From the NCBI GenBank assembly GCA_937884635.1, contig CALGBW010000050.1, forward strand, positions 56,663 to 120,662: 64,000 bases of DNA. The letters run 5' to 3'. A model generated the notes under the pieces. That model was not told the DNA's origin and did not search any database. It saw only the letters and a list, made by a program, of their open reading frames with translations. A program made the position numbers and the translations under genes. Positions 16,724-26,227 of the stretch are shown here, in pieces (within the stretch, counting starts at the first letter, position 1; every line of letters begins with the position of its first letter). This DNA is from an uncultured Chlamydiaceae bacterium (lineage in GTDB: Bacteria; Chlamydiota; Chlamydiia; Chlamydiales; Chlamydiaceae).

Positions 16724-18826
16724 ATGGATCGCCCCATTACAAATAAGCTAATTGTAGAAAAGTCCCCTTATTTACGATTACATGCGCAAACTCCTATTAA
16801 CTGGTATCCTTGGGGTTCAGAAGCATTTCAATTGGCTCAATCACAAAATAAACCCATATTTCTATCCATTGGGTGTGCACAATCACGGTTGTGCAGAGTT
16901 ATGCTTAAAGAAAGCTATGAGGATCCTAAGGTTGTCCACATACTGAATCAACATTTTATTAACATTAAGGTGGATAGGGAGGAACTTCCGTATGTGGCAA
17001 ATTTATACTTCGAATTAGCGCAAATGCTTTCCGTTTCTTCAGATCGTCAAGAAACACCTTCATGGCCTCTGAATGTATTTTTGACGCCGGATTTGCGCCC
17101 TTTTTTTTCTATTAATTACTTAGGTAGTGCTGAGCGGTTCGGTTCTCCTTCATTTTTGCACATGTTAGAACAATTGCACAGTATGTGGGAAAATGAAGTG
17201 GAAAAAGAAGTGCTTATGCAACAGGCGGAACGGGTTATAGAGATTATGACCTTGATTGAAAGCTGTTGTAAGAAAGAACTTCTCGCAGAAGAGTCGTTAA
17301 AGAATGTTGTAGAGGCTATTTACCGTGATGTAGATGCTCAGTTTGGAGGCGTAAAGGCATTTCCCAAGACAACTCATGGTTTGTTATACCTCTTTCTGCT
17401 TCGCTTCAGTGAAGAACAACAGGATAGCCGGGGGCTTTTCTTTGTCGAGCACTCTTTATCAGCCATGTCTAAGGGGGGAATTTTTGATCATGTTAACGGG
17501 GGATTCTATCACTGTACAATAGACGATCGGTGGCAGATTCCGTGTTTTGAAAAGCGCATTCTGGACAATATTTTTCTTTTCTTAGCCTACTTGGATATAT
17601 GGTCTTATACGGGGAAGCAACAGTATCATTTTATTGCTAAGCAAACCCTGCGCTACCTTCTGACAGATCTTTACGATGGTGATACGGGTTTATTTTATAC
17701 TTCAGAGAATGGTGAGAATTGGGGCAATTCAGAGGAGAATAGCTACTATACCTGGTCTTTTGAAGATATTTTGCATTTGCTAGGGGAAGACGCCGCATTG
17801 TTTTGTGAATACTATGGGATCTCTAAGGAAGGGTTTTGTAATGGCCGTAATGTTTTGTATATTCCAGAAGGTTTAGATGTCCAGGATTTAGCAGCAAGAC
17901 ATAGGTATTCTCTTTCTGAACTGTATGATAAATTAGAGGAAGCTAAAAACAAACTCCAGACTCATCAGTCCCTTAAGAATACTTGTTTTAAGGATGACCA
18001 ATCTCTCACCTGTTATAACGGGTGGATGATGTTTGCTTTGGTGCAAGCTTCTTTTCGTTTCGGGGATATACGTTACTTGAATTTAGCTGAAAAGTGCGCT
18101 TCTTTCCTTAAGGAGCATTTATATGAAAACCATCGGATACTGCGTAGATGGCGAGATGGCGAGGCGAAACACCCCGGTGGATTAGACGATTATGCCGCTG
18201 TAATTTTTGGCTCTATAGCTCTATTTGAAGCAGGATGTGGGGCATCTTGGTTGGTTTTTGCTGAGGAATTAGTCAAGGATGTTTTAATCTTTTTCCGCTC
18301 AGAATCTGGTGGTTTTTATACGACTGATGATCAAGATTCCTTTCTTTTACTAAAGCAGACAAGTATGAGTGACGGCGAAGGTATTTCTGGGAGTGCCTTA
18401 CTTTGTCGAGCCTTGCTAAAGTTACACATACTAACAGAAAGAAGTCATTATTTGAGCTATGTGGAAGATGTACTGCAAATCGCTCAGGCAAAATGGCGCT
18501 CAAATAAGTTTTCTTCTTTAGGAAATTTACTCACAGCTCAAGATTATTTTTCCCGCCAACATAAGAAAGTTTTGATATCTTTAGGGACTTCTGAAGACCG
18601 TTTTCTCATCTTGAAGGGGTTAGAAGGGAAATTTCTTCCTTATGTTAGCTTTGTTTGGCTTTCCCATTCTGATAAGGAGGCATTGTATACGCTGCTGCCT
18701 GAGTCAGAGCATCATTTGATTCCTAATGAGGGGAATCAAGCTACGACTATTTATCTTCTGGAGAACGGACTAGGAAGAAAATTTGTGAATATAGAAAAAT
18801 TTCTACAATCGTTATTCGATGAATAA
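16724..18826 (+). CDS. YyaL-like protein (thioredoxin-like DUF255 plus six-hairpin glycosidase-like domain)
   Basis: A 700-residue protein of the YyaL/spermatogenesis-associated protein 20 family. The N-terminal part (KPIFLSIG, then INIKVDREELP and PLNVFLTPD) is the thioredoxin-like domain; the rest is an all-helical barrel like those of glycan-processing enzymes. The family normally has CHWC in the active-site turn; here the segment reads QSRLCRVM, so the first cysteine is serine and both histidines are arginine. A redox role is therefore unlikely. It probably corresponds to CT356. The cellular function of the family is not established. A terminator follows. Confidence 0.85.
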   Translation: MDRPITNKLIVEKSPYLRLHAQTPINWYPWGSEAFQLAQSQNKPIFLSIGCAQSRLCRVMLKESYEDPKVVHILNQHFINIKVDREELPYVANLYFELAQMLSVSSDRQETPSWPLNVFLTPDLRPFFSINYLGSAERFGSPSFLHMLEQLHSMWENEVEKEVLMQQAERVIEIMTLIESCCKKELLAEESLKNVVEAIYRDVDAQFGGVKAFPKTTHGLLYLFLLRFSEEQQDSRGLFFVEHSLSAMSKGGIFDHVNGGFYHCTIDDRWQIPCFEKRILDNIFLFLAYLDIWSYTGKQQYHFIAKQTLRYLLTDLYDGDTGLFYTSENGENWGNSEENSYYTWSFEDILHLLGEDAALFCEYYGISKEGFCNGRNVLYIPEGLDVQDLAARHRYSLSELYDKLEEAKNKLQTHQSLKNTCFKDDQSLTCYNGWMMFALVQASFRFGDIRYLNLAEKCASFLKEHLYENHRILRRWRDGEAKHPGGLDDYAAVIFGSIALFEAGCGASWLVFAEELVKDVLIFFRSESGGFYTTDDQDSFLLLKQTSMSDGEGISGSALLCRALLKLHILTERSHYLSYVEDVLQIAQAKWRSNKFSSLGNLLTAQDYFSRQHKKVLISLGTSEDRFLILKGLEGKFLPYVSFVWLSHSDKEALYTLLPESEHHLIPNEGNQATTIYLLENGLGRKFVNIEKFLQSLFDE

Positions 18827-18850
18827 CGTTGAGCGTTCTGATTTATAGTA

Positions 18851-18886
18851 ATAGCCCGTTCTGTCTGCGGGTTATAAAATCTTTTT
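18851..18886 (+). terminator. Terminator after the yyaL-like gene
   Basis: An 8-bp stem ATAGCCCG / CGGGTTAT with loop TTCTGTCTG is followed by AAAATCTTTTT. Confidence 0.7.
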
Positions 18887-19000
18887 AAGCGTCTATTCCA
18901 TATTCCATAAAAATCTTGTAACTGCCACAATGTGGCCTAGGCGAGATGAACCGTGTGTGTTACTTGCGGTTCACCCTCAGTTTTCTTATTGTGGTTGGCT

Positions 19001-20074
19001 ATGAGACGCTCTCTTGTTTGTATTCCCTTCTTGGCTTTTGCTTGTTTCTCCAGCGTAGTGATGGGGGTTGATACGCTTTCTTTTATGGATGCAGAGGGCA
19101 ATGTATCGAAAGAACATAAGGAACCTGCTGGATTTGCTGTGCATAACCGGGTGTTGTTTAAAGTAGATGAAGAGACTGTTGTTACTACTTTGGATGTTAT
19201 TCACCGGTTGAATGTATTGTTTTATACTTCTTATCCGCAGTTATTAGATACGCTTTCTGCTAGATTACAGTATTACACGGCGATGTGGCCTGTTGTATTG
19301 GAGTCTGCCATTGATGAAGCTATGATGGTAGCAGATGCTAAGGTTAAACATATTTCTATAGATCCTACTTCTGTGAATCAGGAGATAGAAAGTGCATTTG
19401 GTAAAGATCTTTCTCGTTTTTGCGATCTTTGCGAGATGACGCCACAAGATGTATTTAATGTCGTACATCGTTCCCTAACAGCCCAACGGGTTTTAGGTAT
19501 GATGGTGCAATCAAAGGTTATGCTGAAGGTAACCCCAGGTAAGATTAAAGAGTATTATAATCAACTTGCTGAAGAAGCTGCTAATACGGTTGTTTGGAAT
19601 TATAAAATTCTAACAGTTAAGGCTTCTTCAGATCCTGTTGCTAGTAAGATTGCAGAGAGAGTACAGTCCCGTTTACAGGAGTCTCCAAACATAGATGAGG
19701 ATCGTTTATCCGCTTTAGCCTTATCTTTAGGAGGAACAATCTCCTGTTCTGAGGTCTTTTCTCGAAGTGAAAAGGATCTTTCAGATGCACATAGGCAAGA
19801 GTTATCCAGTATTGCATACCCAGAGACTGTTTGCAGTTTCCCTAAAAAGCACTCTTCAGGATATAAATTATTTGTTGTCGTGGATAAAACGACACAGACA
19901 ATAGGTTCTTTGGAAGATTTGCAACAGCAAATTCGGCAAACTTTGTTTGTCTCATACCTTAAAGATATCGAAGCTCAGTATAAATCAAGGTTGCGCACTC
20001 GGTACGGTTGTTCAGATACACTTGTTTCTCAGCTACTTTCAGAAAAAGCCCCTCCTTTATTTTCTTTGCTATAG
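19001..20074 (+). CDS. SurA-like periplasmic chaperone/peptidyl-prolyl isomerase family protein
   Basis: A protein of about 357 residues exported through a Sec signal peptide (MRRSLVCIPFLAFACFSSVVMG). The frame can be opened at a GTG at 18953, but the ATG at 19001 directly precedes the signal peptide. The N-terminal half is helical, resembling the SurA chaperone domain (NEVLFKVDEETVVTTLDVI-like start reading NRVLFKVDEE). The C-terminal part resembles a parvulin segment, but the parvulin signature is weak. Order matches CT355. It is likely to help outer membrane protein folding together with other envelope factors. rsmA follows closely. Confidence 0.65.
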   Translation: MRRSLVCIPFLAFACFSSVVMGVDTLSFMDAEGNVSKEHKEPAGFAVHNRVLFKVDEETVVTTLDVIHRLNVLFYTSYPQLLDTLSARLQYYTAMWPVVLESAIDEAMMVADAKVKHISIDPTSVNQEIESAFGKDLSRFCDLCEMTPQDVFNVVHRSLTAQRVLGMMVQSKVMLKVTPGKIKEYYNQLAEEAANTVVWNYKILTVKASSDPVASKIAERVQSRLQESPNIDEDRLSALALSLGGTISCSEVFSRSEKDLSDAHRQELSSIAYPETVCSFPKKHSSGYKLFVVVDKTTQTIGSLEDLQQQIRQTLFVSYLKDIEAQYKSRLRTRYGCSDTLVSQLLSEKAPPLFSLL

Positions 20075-20136
20075 CGCTCTTTTAGTAGTGAGGGATTCCC
20101 CACTGCTCTAGGGTGTTTGTTGTCGTGAGGTTTTGC

Positions 20137-20967
20137 ATGTTGCGTAGTTCTATAGACCAGTTAACCCAGTTTCTTCGCTCTGTCGGAGGTAGGGCTAAGA
20201 AAGGGTTGTCTCAAAATTTTTTAGTAGATGGAAATATTTTACGAAAAATAGTAACTACCTCTGAAACTCAAGCAGGGGATTGGGTTCTGGAAATAGGCCC
20301 CGGTTTTGGCGCTTTAACTGAAGAGTTAGTTAATCAGGGAGCTCATGTTATTGCTGTAGAGAAGGACCCTCTATTTGAAGATACTTTACGGGAGCTCCCC
20401 ATAGATCTTGAAATTGCAGACGCCTGCAAATTTTCCTTAGAGGACTTAGATGTTAAGGGATGGTCAGGTAAAGGAAGGGTTGTTGCCAATCTTCCCTATC
20501 ACGTTACAACTCCCTTGCTGACAAAATTATTTTTAGAAGGGGCTCAACGCTGGAAAACTGTCACTGTCATGATACAAGATGAGGTGGCGAAGAGGATTGT
20601 TGCTCAACCAGGAAATAAAGATTTTGGTTCGTTAACCCTGTTCTTACAGTTTTTTGCCGATATTCGGTATGCATTTAAAGTTAGTCCTAATTGTTTTTTC
20701 CCAAAACCTCAGGTTCATTCTGCAGTGATTCATATGGTTGTGAAAGAACAATTTCCTTTAGATATTTCTTTACAAAATGCTTTCTTTACCCTGACAAGGG
20801 CAGCTTTTTCGCAGCGAAGGAAGCTACTAGCTAATTCTTTAAAAGATCTTTATCCTAAAGAACAGGTCTTCAAAGCTTTGGAAGATCTAGGACTATCAGA
20901 AAACGTTAGACCAGAGAATCTTTCCTTAGATGATTACTTGAGAGTATTTTCCCTCTTGCATGGGTAG
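20137..20967 (+). CDS. rsmA: 16S rRNA dimethyladenosine transferase RsmA/KsgA
   Basis: Dimethylates the two adjacent adenines in the 3'-terminal hairpin of 16S rRNA. It has 276 residues from the ATG at 20137, which has GAGG seven bases upstream; a GTG 24 bases earlier is less likely. Motifs include [11 protein letters not shown], the SAM-binding [15 protein letters not shown], the acidic VIAVEKD and the catalytic [25 protein letters not shown] in the C-terminal domain is typical. It is the middle gene of the SurA-like/rsmA/def group. Confidence 0.96.
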   Translation: MLRSSIDQLTQFLRSVGGRAKKGLSQNFLVDGNILRKIVTTSETQAGDWVLEIGPGFGALTEELVNQGAHVIAVEKDPLFEDTLRELPIDLEIADACKFSLEDLDVKGWSGKGRVVANLPYHVTTPLLTKLFLEGAQRWKTVTVMIQDEVAKRIVAQPGNKDFGSLTLFLQFFADIRYAFKVSPNCFFPKPQVHSAVIHMVVKEQFPLDISLQNAFFTLTRAAFSQRRKLLANSLKDLYPKEQVFKALEDLGLSENVRPENLSLDDYLRVFSLLHG

Positions 20968-21067
20968 CCACATAAAGGTATGCTGTCAACTTTCAAAATG
21001 TTGAGAGCTTGAATATAAGCATAATCATTATTTTAGAGGGAAAGGTAGAGCCTTTTAAATGCACTAA

Positions 21068-21598
21068 ATGATTAGAGATTTAGAGTATTACGGTAGTCCT
21101 GTTTTAAGGAGACAAGCAGATCCTGTGTTAGAACTTACGGATGAAATACGGGTTTTAGTTCAGGATATGTATGAAACCATGGTAGAGCATAAAGGAGTTG
21201 GGCTGGCAGCCCCTCAGATTGGGGTGAGTAAGAGCCTTTTCGTTATGTGTGTGGAAAGAGAAACAGAAGATGGGGATTTAATATTCTGTGACTACCCTAG
21301 AGTGTTTATCAACCCGACTATCATTAGTACATCAGAAACCCTAGTCAGTGGTAGGGAGGGCTGTTTATCCATTCCAGGATTAAGAGCTGATGTCTTAAGA
21401 CCACATGCTATTCGTGTGCAGGCTATGAATTTAGATGGACAGGTCTTTATTGATGATTATGAGGGTTTTGTTGCTCGTATTATTATGCATGAGACAGACC
21501 ACTTAAATGGCATTCTCTATATTGATAAGATGGAAACACCAAAGAACCCGAAAAAGTTTCAGGCGGTATTGGAGCGTATTAAACGAAAGCAACGATAA
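21068..21598 (+). CDS. def: Peptide deformylase
   Basis: Removes the formyl group from nascent N-termini, before Map acts. All three metalloenzyme motifs are present in 176 residues: [10 protein letters not shown] (43-52), EGCLS with metal ligand C99, and HETDH with H141, E142 and H145. Usual length is 165-190. It lies 100 bp downstream of rsmA. Confidence 0.97.
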   Translation: MIRDLEYYGSPVLRRQADPVLELTDEIRVLVQDMYETMVEHKGVGLAAPQIGVSKSLFVMCVERETEDGDLIFCDYPRVFINPTIISTSETLVSGREGCLSIPGLRADVLRPHAIRVQAMNLDGQVFIDDYEGFVARIIMHETDHLNGILYIDKMETPKNPKKFQAVLERIKRKQR

Positions 21599-21777
21599 GG
21601 CTGGTTGTACGAATTTCGTTTAAAATCTAGTTTATAAGTATTTTTAGTGGTGTTTCCCGTTTTCTAGAAAAATAACCTGTTTGTATCCTATTATTTGGGA
21701 ATATTATGATTTGTGATAGGGAACCCATTACCTTAGTGATGGTAACAGTCGTAGAAAGTTAGTTTCAGGAGACACGA

Positions 21778-22095
21778 GTGGTTAGCTTATTTTACGCATT
21801 ATTATTTATATTTACTCTACTGTGCCTGGTGCTTTGTGGACTTGTTCTAGTTCAGGAGAGCAAGAGCATGGGGTTAGGGTCCTCATTCGGAGTGGATTCC
21901 GGTGATTCTGTTTTTGGTGTGTCAACCCCTGATGTATTGAAAAAGGCAACAGCTTGGCTGGCGGTAGCATTTTGTTTCGGTTGCCTGCTTTTATCTTTTG
22001 TAACTAATCATTTAGGACATGAATCTCGTCCAGCTTATTCTCAGGAAGTGATAGACGAGGATTATTCTTCCGAAAACCCTTCTTCTGCTCAGTAG
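21778..22095 (+). CDS. secG: Protein translocase subunit SecG
   Basis: A 105-residue inner membrane protein with two hydrophobic helices (about 3-24 and 60-80) separated by the conserved SecG loop: VLVQESKSMGLGSSFG, then DSVFGVSTPDVLKKAT. The acidic C-terminal tail is unremarkable. Start is GTG at 21778 with AGGAG seven bases upstream. It is the accessory subunit of the SecYEG channel. A hairpin with a T run follows the stop. Confidence 0.85.
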   Translation: MVSLFYALLFIFTLLCLVLCGLVLVQESKSMGLGSSFGVDSGDSVFGVSTPDVLKKATAWLAVAFCFGCLLLSFVTNHLGHESRPAYSQEVIDEDYSSENPSSAQ

Positions 22096-22098
22096 GCG

Positions 22099-22121
22099 GG
22101 AAGGGGATTTGCTTCCTTTTT
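22099..22121 (+). terminator. Terminator after secG
   Basis: GGAAG / CTTCC stem with loop GGGATTTG followed directly by five T. It separates secG from the convergent lptD-like gene. Confidence 0.65.
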
Positions 22122-22178
22122 CTCATCTTAGATTTTTTTATGTAGTGAGCTAAGGAGGGAGCATCTTCTTCTTTATAT

Positions 22179-24275
22179 CTAGCTTTTCCCAGAAGCCTTT
22201 GCGGGTTTATCGAGTTTTAAATAGAAGAAAACCCTCTTGTCTGCTTCACGTTTTTCATACACTGAATATAACTGCCAGTGCTCGAATATTTTACTGCCGA
22301 TCGTTATTTGATATTCTAAATAGCTTGGCATATGAGTTCGATGCCAACCGTAACGGAATGTAAGGTTGTAATTCCAACAGGGGTGGGGGCGAGCAAAGAG
22401 TTTAGCTAAAACCAAATTTCGTCTGTCAGATAGGGGAGAGTCCAATAGCTCAGGTTCAGAACGGAGAGCTTCTAAGACATAGTTATCATGATCACATTTA
22501 ATAAAGCCATATTTACTGCGGTGTAAGAACTCCAAAGCTAAGGCTAGATTTTCATTGTGTGTGCATTCCCAGAGAATATTGAAATGGTCGAAACGATGTT
22601 TTTTCCAAATCCATTCCGTATCAATGATTAGGTGGTTTTTTATTGTTAGAGGCAAAGAGAGTTTACAAGCTGTCTTAGGAAATAACGAACTAGATGCAAT
22701 ATGATTAAGTGCATGCGTGGACCAGAATTGCACAGTAGGCTTTGGAAGTCGAGACCATAACCTATGAGAGAAAGTAGAAATAAATCCTACTTTTCCTAGG
22801 TGTAGGGAGTGATAGGCGTCATCAATAGAAAACAGATAATGATCGGCTTCTTTTGCTAAAGGTGTTGTTGTTGAAGTCAGCACAACAAAAGGCTCTATCG
22901 TGTGTTTGATTCTCAAGAAATTTTTCTGCAGGGTAAAACGATAGTCGAGGGATGCTGAACCTACAGCTTGGACATGCTTAGATGAGGTCTCTGGAGTTTG
23001 TCCATAGTAAATCACCTTCCCAGACAAAGTAGGGGTACATGTACCAATGGGTAGGGAAAAAGAGCGGTAAATCTTTGGTGCTATAGATGCTCTTAAGGAA
23101 GAAAAGTGTTCGCCAGGAATATGACTACTAAATGCAAAATGTAGGTATCCGCCTTCAATGAGGTTTTCATACATAATTCGAGAACGGCCAAGAGCTAATG
23201 GATACTGTTTGATCAATAGGTAAGGAAGCTCTTGTTTTACATTTTGAAAGGTATTGACCTTTACTGAACTGACTAGCTGGCTTTCCCAGGAAGAAGATCT
23301 CCAATTTATTTGCGCACGGGTAGGCCCCGTATTTTTTAAGGAGAAGTTATTAGGGAAGATATCCGCAACTGTCTCCCAGCTGTCGCTTAAATGACACTCA
23401 CCTTTCAGCTTAGCCTGTTTGTGTGTAAAGGAAAAATCTCCGTGCAAGCGATAACGATCTCGAGCTTCTTTCATATCAATAGCTAAACGGTGCGCATAGT
23501 AGCTTTTAATATGGAGGGCGTTGTTTGGGTTGTTCTTGGAGACAACGCGCATGTTATACCCTAAGCCAATCCCGTGCTTAAAGAAACTATCCAAGAAAAA
23601 TACAGAGGATAGATTGTTTTTAGAGATTAGGGCGTAACTAATACCTAAGTAAGAGCCTAAAAAGCCACCGCTTCCACCACGAAAATTGATAGGTGGTTTA
23701 GGAATTTCCATAGGCATGATGGACACTTGTGGCAGTACGAGGAGAGGAATACGACAAATACTAAATGTGGTTTTTCCAATAGACAGGACATTATCAGCAG
23801 AATACTCTAAGTAATCTCCTGATAAGCAAACATGTTTTCTATCGCCTTCTGAAGTAGAGATATACCCCTTATGAATAACTAAAGTATCTGGGTTAATAGT
23901 AATTGTGGATCCCCCTAAATGCCAGGGGTAAAGAGCAAAACGACCGTTTGTTAATAGACAGGTATCTGTATCTTCGTAGTATTCCAGGTAATCACAAACA
24001 AGAGTCTTTCCTCTGTAATTGACCATCACATTTCCATGTGCGACTAATCGCATGCCTATATCAGGGAGATTCTCAATATAAGCTTTATTTGACTGTATGC
24101 GAAGATCCTTACGGATATTCAGAACACCATCTTCAATGTCAATAGAGCCTGAGATATTTTGAAAATGACTGAGATAAGAAACTTTTTTTGTTACGGCTTC
24201 TTTGTGTGTAAGTGCTTCTGAAGACAAAGGGGAAAAGACAAGAGCTGCTAACAGATAGGGAAGCGAATTCTTCAC
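22179..24275 (-). CDS. lptD: LptD-like outer membrane LPS assembly protein (CT351 type)
   Basis: A 698-residue exported protein. A signal peptide (MKNSLPYLLAALVFSPLSSEA) is followed by an OstA/LptA-like beta-jellyroll (about 40-180; VAHGNVMVNYRGKTLVCDYLEY and LSIGKTTFSICRIP are recognisable) and a C-terminal region of amphipathic strands consistent with a beta-barrel. It should insert lipooligosaccharide at the cell surface. Start is a GTG at 24275 without an obvious ribosome binding site, so the start is uncertain. It lies downstream of the HEAT-repeat gene on the same strand. Confidence 0.75.
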   Translation of the reverse strand: MKNSLPYLLAALVFSPLSSEALTHKEAVTKKVSYLSHFQNISGSIDIEDGVLNIRKDLRIQSNKAYIENLPDIGMRLVAHGNVMVNYRGKTLVCDYLEYYEDTDTCLLTNGRFALYPWHLGGSTITINPDTLVIHKGYISTSEGDRKHVCLSGDYLEYSADNVLSIGKTTFSICRIPLLVLPQVSIMPMEIPKPPINFRGGSGGFLGSYLGISYALISKNNLSSVFFLDSFFKHGIGLGYNMRVVSKNNPNNALHIKSYYAHRLAIDMKEARDRYRLHGDFSFTHKQAKLKGECHLSDSWETVADIFPNNFSLKNTGPTRAQINWRSSSWESQLVSSVKVNTFQNVKQELPYLLIKQYPLALGRSRIMYENLIEGGYLHFAFSSHIPGEHFSSLRASIAPKIYRSFSLPIGTCTPTLSGKVIYYGQTPETSSKHVQAVGSASLDYRFTLQKNFLRIKHTIEPFVVLTSTTTPLAKEADHYLFSIDDAYHSLHLGKVGFISTFSHRLWSRLPKPTVQFWSTHALNHIASSSLFPKTACKLSLPLTIKNHLIIDTEWIWKKHRFDHFNILWECTHNENLALALEFLHRSKYGFIKCDHDNYVLEALRSEPELLDSPLSDRRNLVLAKLFARPHPCWNYNLTFRYGWHRTHMPSYLEYQITIGSKIFEHWQLYSVYEKREADKRVFFYLKLDKPAKASGKS

Positions 24276-24415
24276 AACAATATATAGGGCAAAATAGTAA
24301 GCAACCAGATAAGCAAAGCGCTACTGAATTTGCTGTACATGTTTTCTCAGAGAATACTACCTGAAATGTATTTGTTGCAAAATGACTATTTTGTTTTCTT
24401 CCTTTAAAGGGGAAA

Positions 24416-26122
24416 TTACTCAACTATACGCATCAGAAGCCCTGAAAGTATAGGAAAGTTAGGGGCTTTTGTTTCTATCATGAGGTCAATGAGTAAGCGA
24501 ATATCGGCTGGTGATTTTGATGCAACTAATGCCTCTAAGATATCTAACATCAGCTGAGAACGCATTTCAGGCGTAATTTGATAACGGAGATAGGTGCTGT
24601 CTGGATTAGGATGTGGTTTTTCCATATCTACTAGCAATAAAGTCTCTTTAATCAGATTTTTCACATGACGGTGCAGTGCATGTTTCTTCTCAGGTTCTTT
24701 TGTCATATTGTATAAAGCTAAATCTGCATAAGCACGAATAACCGGTTCTCCTGGAAGGTTAGAGACTGCGGAAATAAGCTCTAGGGAGTGTTCATTTCCT
24801 ACTTGGGAAAGAAAGTGAATAGTTTTAGCCACTAATTTTGTCTTTGGACTATGTAGGATACGCTCCACATAGGGTAGATAGTCCTCTTCTGGTAATTGTA
24901 ATAAAAAAGACAGTATATGCTCTTCTATAGCTTGGATAGAGGAGAGGGCTTTATTTCGTTCATTTGGATTAGAAGGAAGGAGTATTTGTGCATATTTCCA
25001 TGACTGAGTGGCCCTACCTTTAGAAAAACTTGGGACAATCACTCGGCCATGAAAAGGCGTTTCTAACCAGTTGGTTAGAAAGTCTAGGAGCTTTGGATGA
25101 GGGCACTTCAATTGTATCAGAGCAAGAGCAGCGCTTAGCTTAGCTTCTTCGTTATTTGTATGTAAAAAAATAGGAAGAAGGAGGGGAATTCCATCCTGTC
25201 TAGGCAACCAACGAGCAGTGTAAATAGCCCTAGGGAGCTCTTCTTGGATCTGCTCTTTTATAATACGCGACGACTCTTCCCCAGCACCAATCATGATTAA
25301 GGCTTGTGCTGCCGCTAAAGCAATATCTGGATTATTTTTTTTCAGAAGGTTTTTAATAAGAGGGTAGCTTGAACCATCTTTTAACATGCCCAAAGCATAG
25401 ACGGCTCCCTCTTGATCGGAAGGTAAGGCGCTGGTAGCTAAACTCCTAAGAGCCGAGAGAAAACATTTTTTCTGGCAATCACCAATTAAGACAGCAATCG
25501 CATTACGTATGGAACTTTGTTTTGAGCCAAGAAGTTCATGAATATACGCATTTGCTTCTTCTGTATCTAATTTCAAAAAGATCGTTGCAGATAGTGTTTG
25601 AACCTGTTCAGGGAGTTGATGAATAAATGTATGTAAATAATCGATTACCTTGGTGTTTTTTAATCCTGCAAGACGATAAGCAGCTTCTAGGCGAATTATA
25701 GGATAAGGAGAATTCATGGCTTTAAACAGCAGTTCATCTGTTGTTGTGCTCAGATGAGAAGAAATAGCAGAGAGGACTAAGAGCTGTTCAAAAGGATCTT
25801 CTGTTTCCATGGCAAGGGATAAAATATCCAAAGCTTCAGCAGAAGATGATAAGCTAGCTCCGATAATAGCTCCTTTACGAATAGAGGCTTCTGATGAAAG
25901 AAGACTTTGTTTTAAACCGCGCTCACCTAACGCGCGTAAGATAGAAAAATCATGATGTTGTTGACTATCTAAGGAGTCTAGATACAATTTCAGTGCATCA
26001 GGAACTGATTTTTGACTCGTGTATAGAATCCTATTTCGATCTTTTTCGGAAAAGTCACAGTGTCCTTGAGAAAAGAACAGTGCTAAGAAGGCGAGGGATA
26101 TTACAGAAAGAAAGTGTCTCAT
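24416..26122 (-). CDS. Exported HEAT-repeat protein (CT350 type)
   Basis: A 568-residue protein with a signal peptide (MRHFLSVISLAFLALFFSQGHC) and then tandem helical repeats of about 30-35 residues with HEAT/PBS-lyase character (SPYPIIRLEAAYRLAGL, SSIRNAIAVLIGDC, NPDIALAAAQALIMIG). Such solenoids act as binding scaffolds. The Cys at the end of the signal region (GHCDF) could be a lipoprotein site, but the lipobox is poor. It precedes the lptD-like gene by 140 bp. Function unknown. Confidence 0.75.
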   Translation of the reverse strand: MRHFLSVISLAFLALFFSQGHCDFSEKDRNRILYTSQKSVPDALKLYLDSLDSQQHHDFSILRALGERGLKQSLLSSEASIRKGAIIGASLSSSAEALDILSLAMETEDPFEQLLVLSAISSHLSTTTDELLFKAMNSPYPIIRLEAAYRLAGLKNTKVIDYLHTFIHQLPEQVQTLSATIFLKLDTEEANAYIHELLGSKQSSIRNAIAVLIGDCQKKCFLSALRSLATSALPSDQEGAVYALGMLKDGSSYPLIKNLLKKNNPDIALAAAQALIMIGAGEESSRIIKEQIQEELPRAIYTARWLPRQDGIPLLLPIFLHTNNEEAKLSAALALIQLKCPHPKLLDFLTNWLETPFHGRVIVPSFSKGRATQSWKYAQILLPSNPNERNKALSSIQAIEEHILSFLLQLPEEDYLPYVERILHSPKTKLVAKTIHFLSQVGNEHSLELISAVSNLPGEPVIRAYADLALYNMTKEPEKKHALHRHVKNLIKETLLLVDMEKPHPNPDSTYLRYQITPEMRSQLMLDILEALVASKSPADIRLLIDLMIETKAPNFPILSGLLMRIVE

Positions 26123-26227
26123 TAAGTTGCTAAGATACTCATTTGAACAACGCTACACTCTTATGTATCATCTTTTGATTTCTCTCAAAAGAGTATAGAA
26201 AGCAAATGAGTATCTCAGTGGCTTAGG

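Noticed and set aside
20075..20110. Imperfect hairpin between the SurA-like gene and rsmA
   Set aside because: No T run, and the close spacing to rsmA suggests cotranscription.
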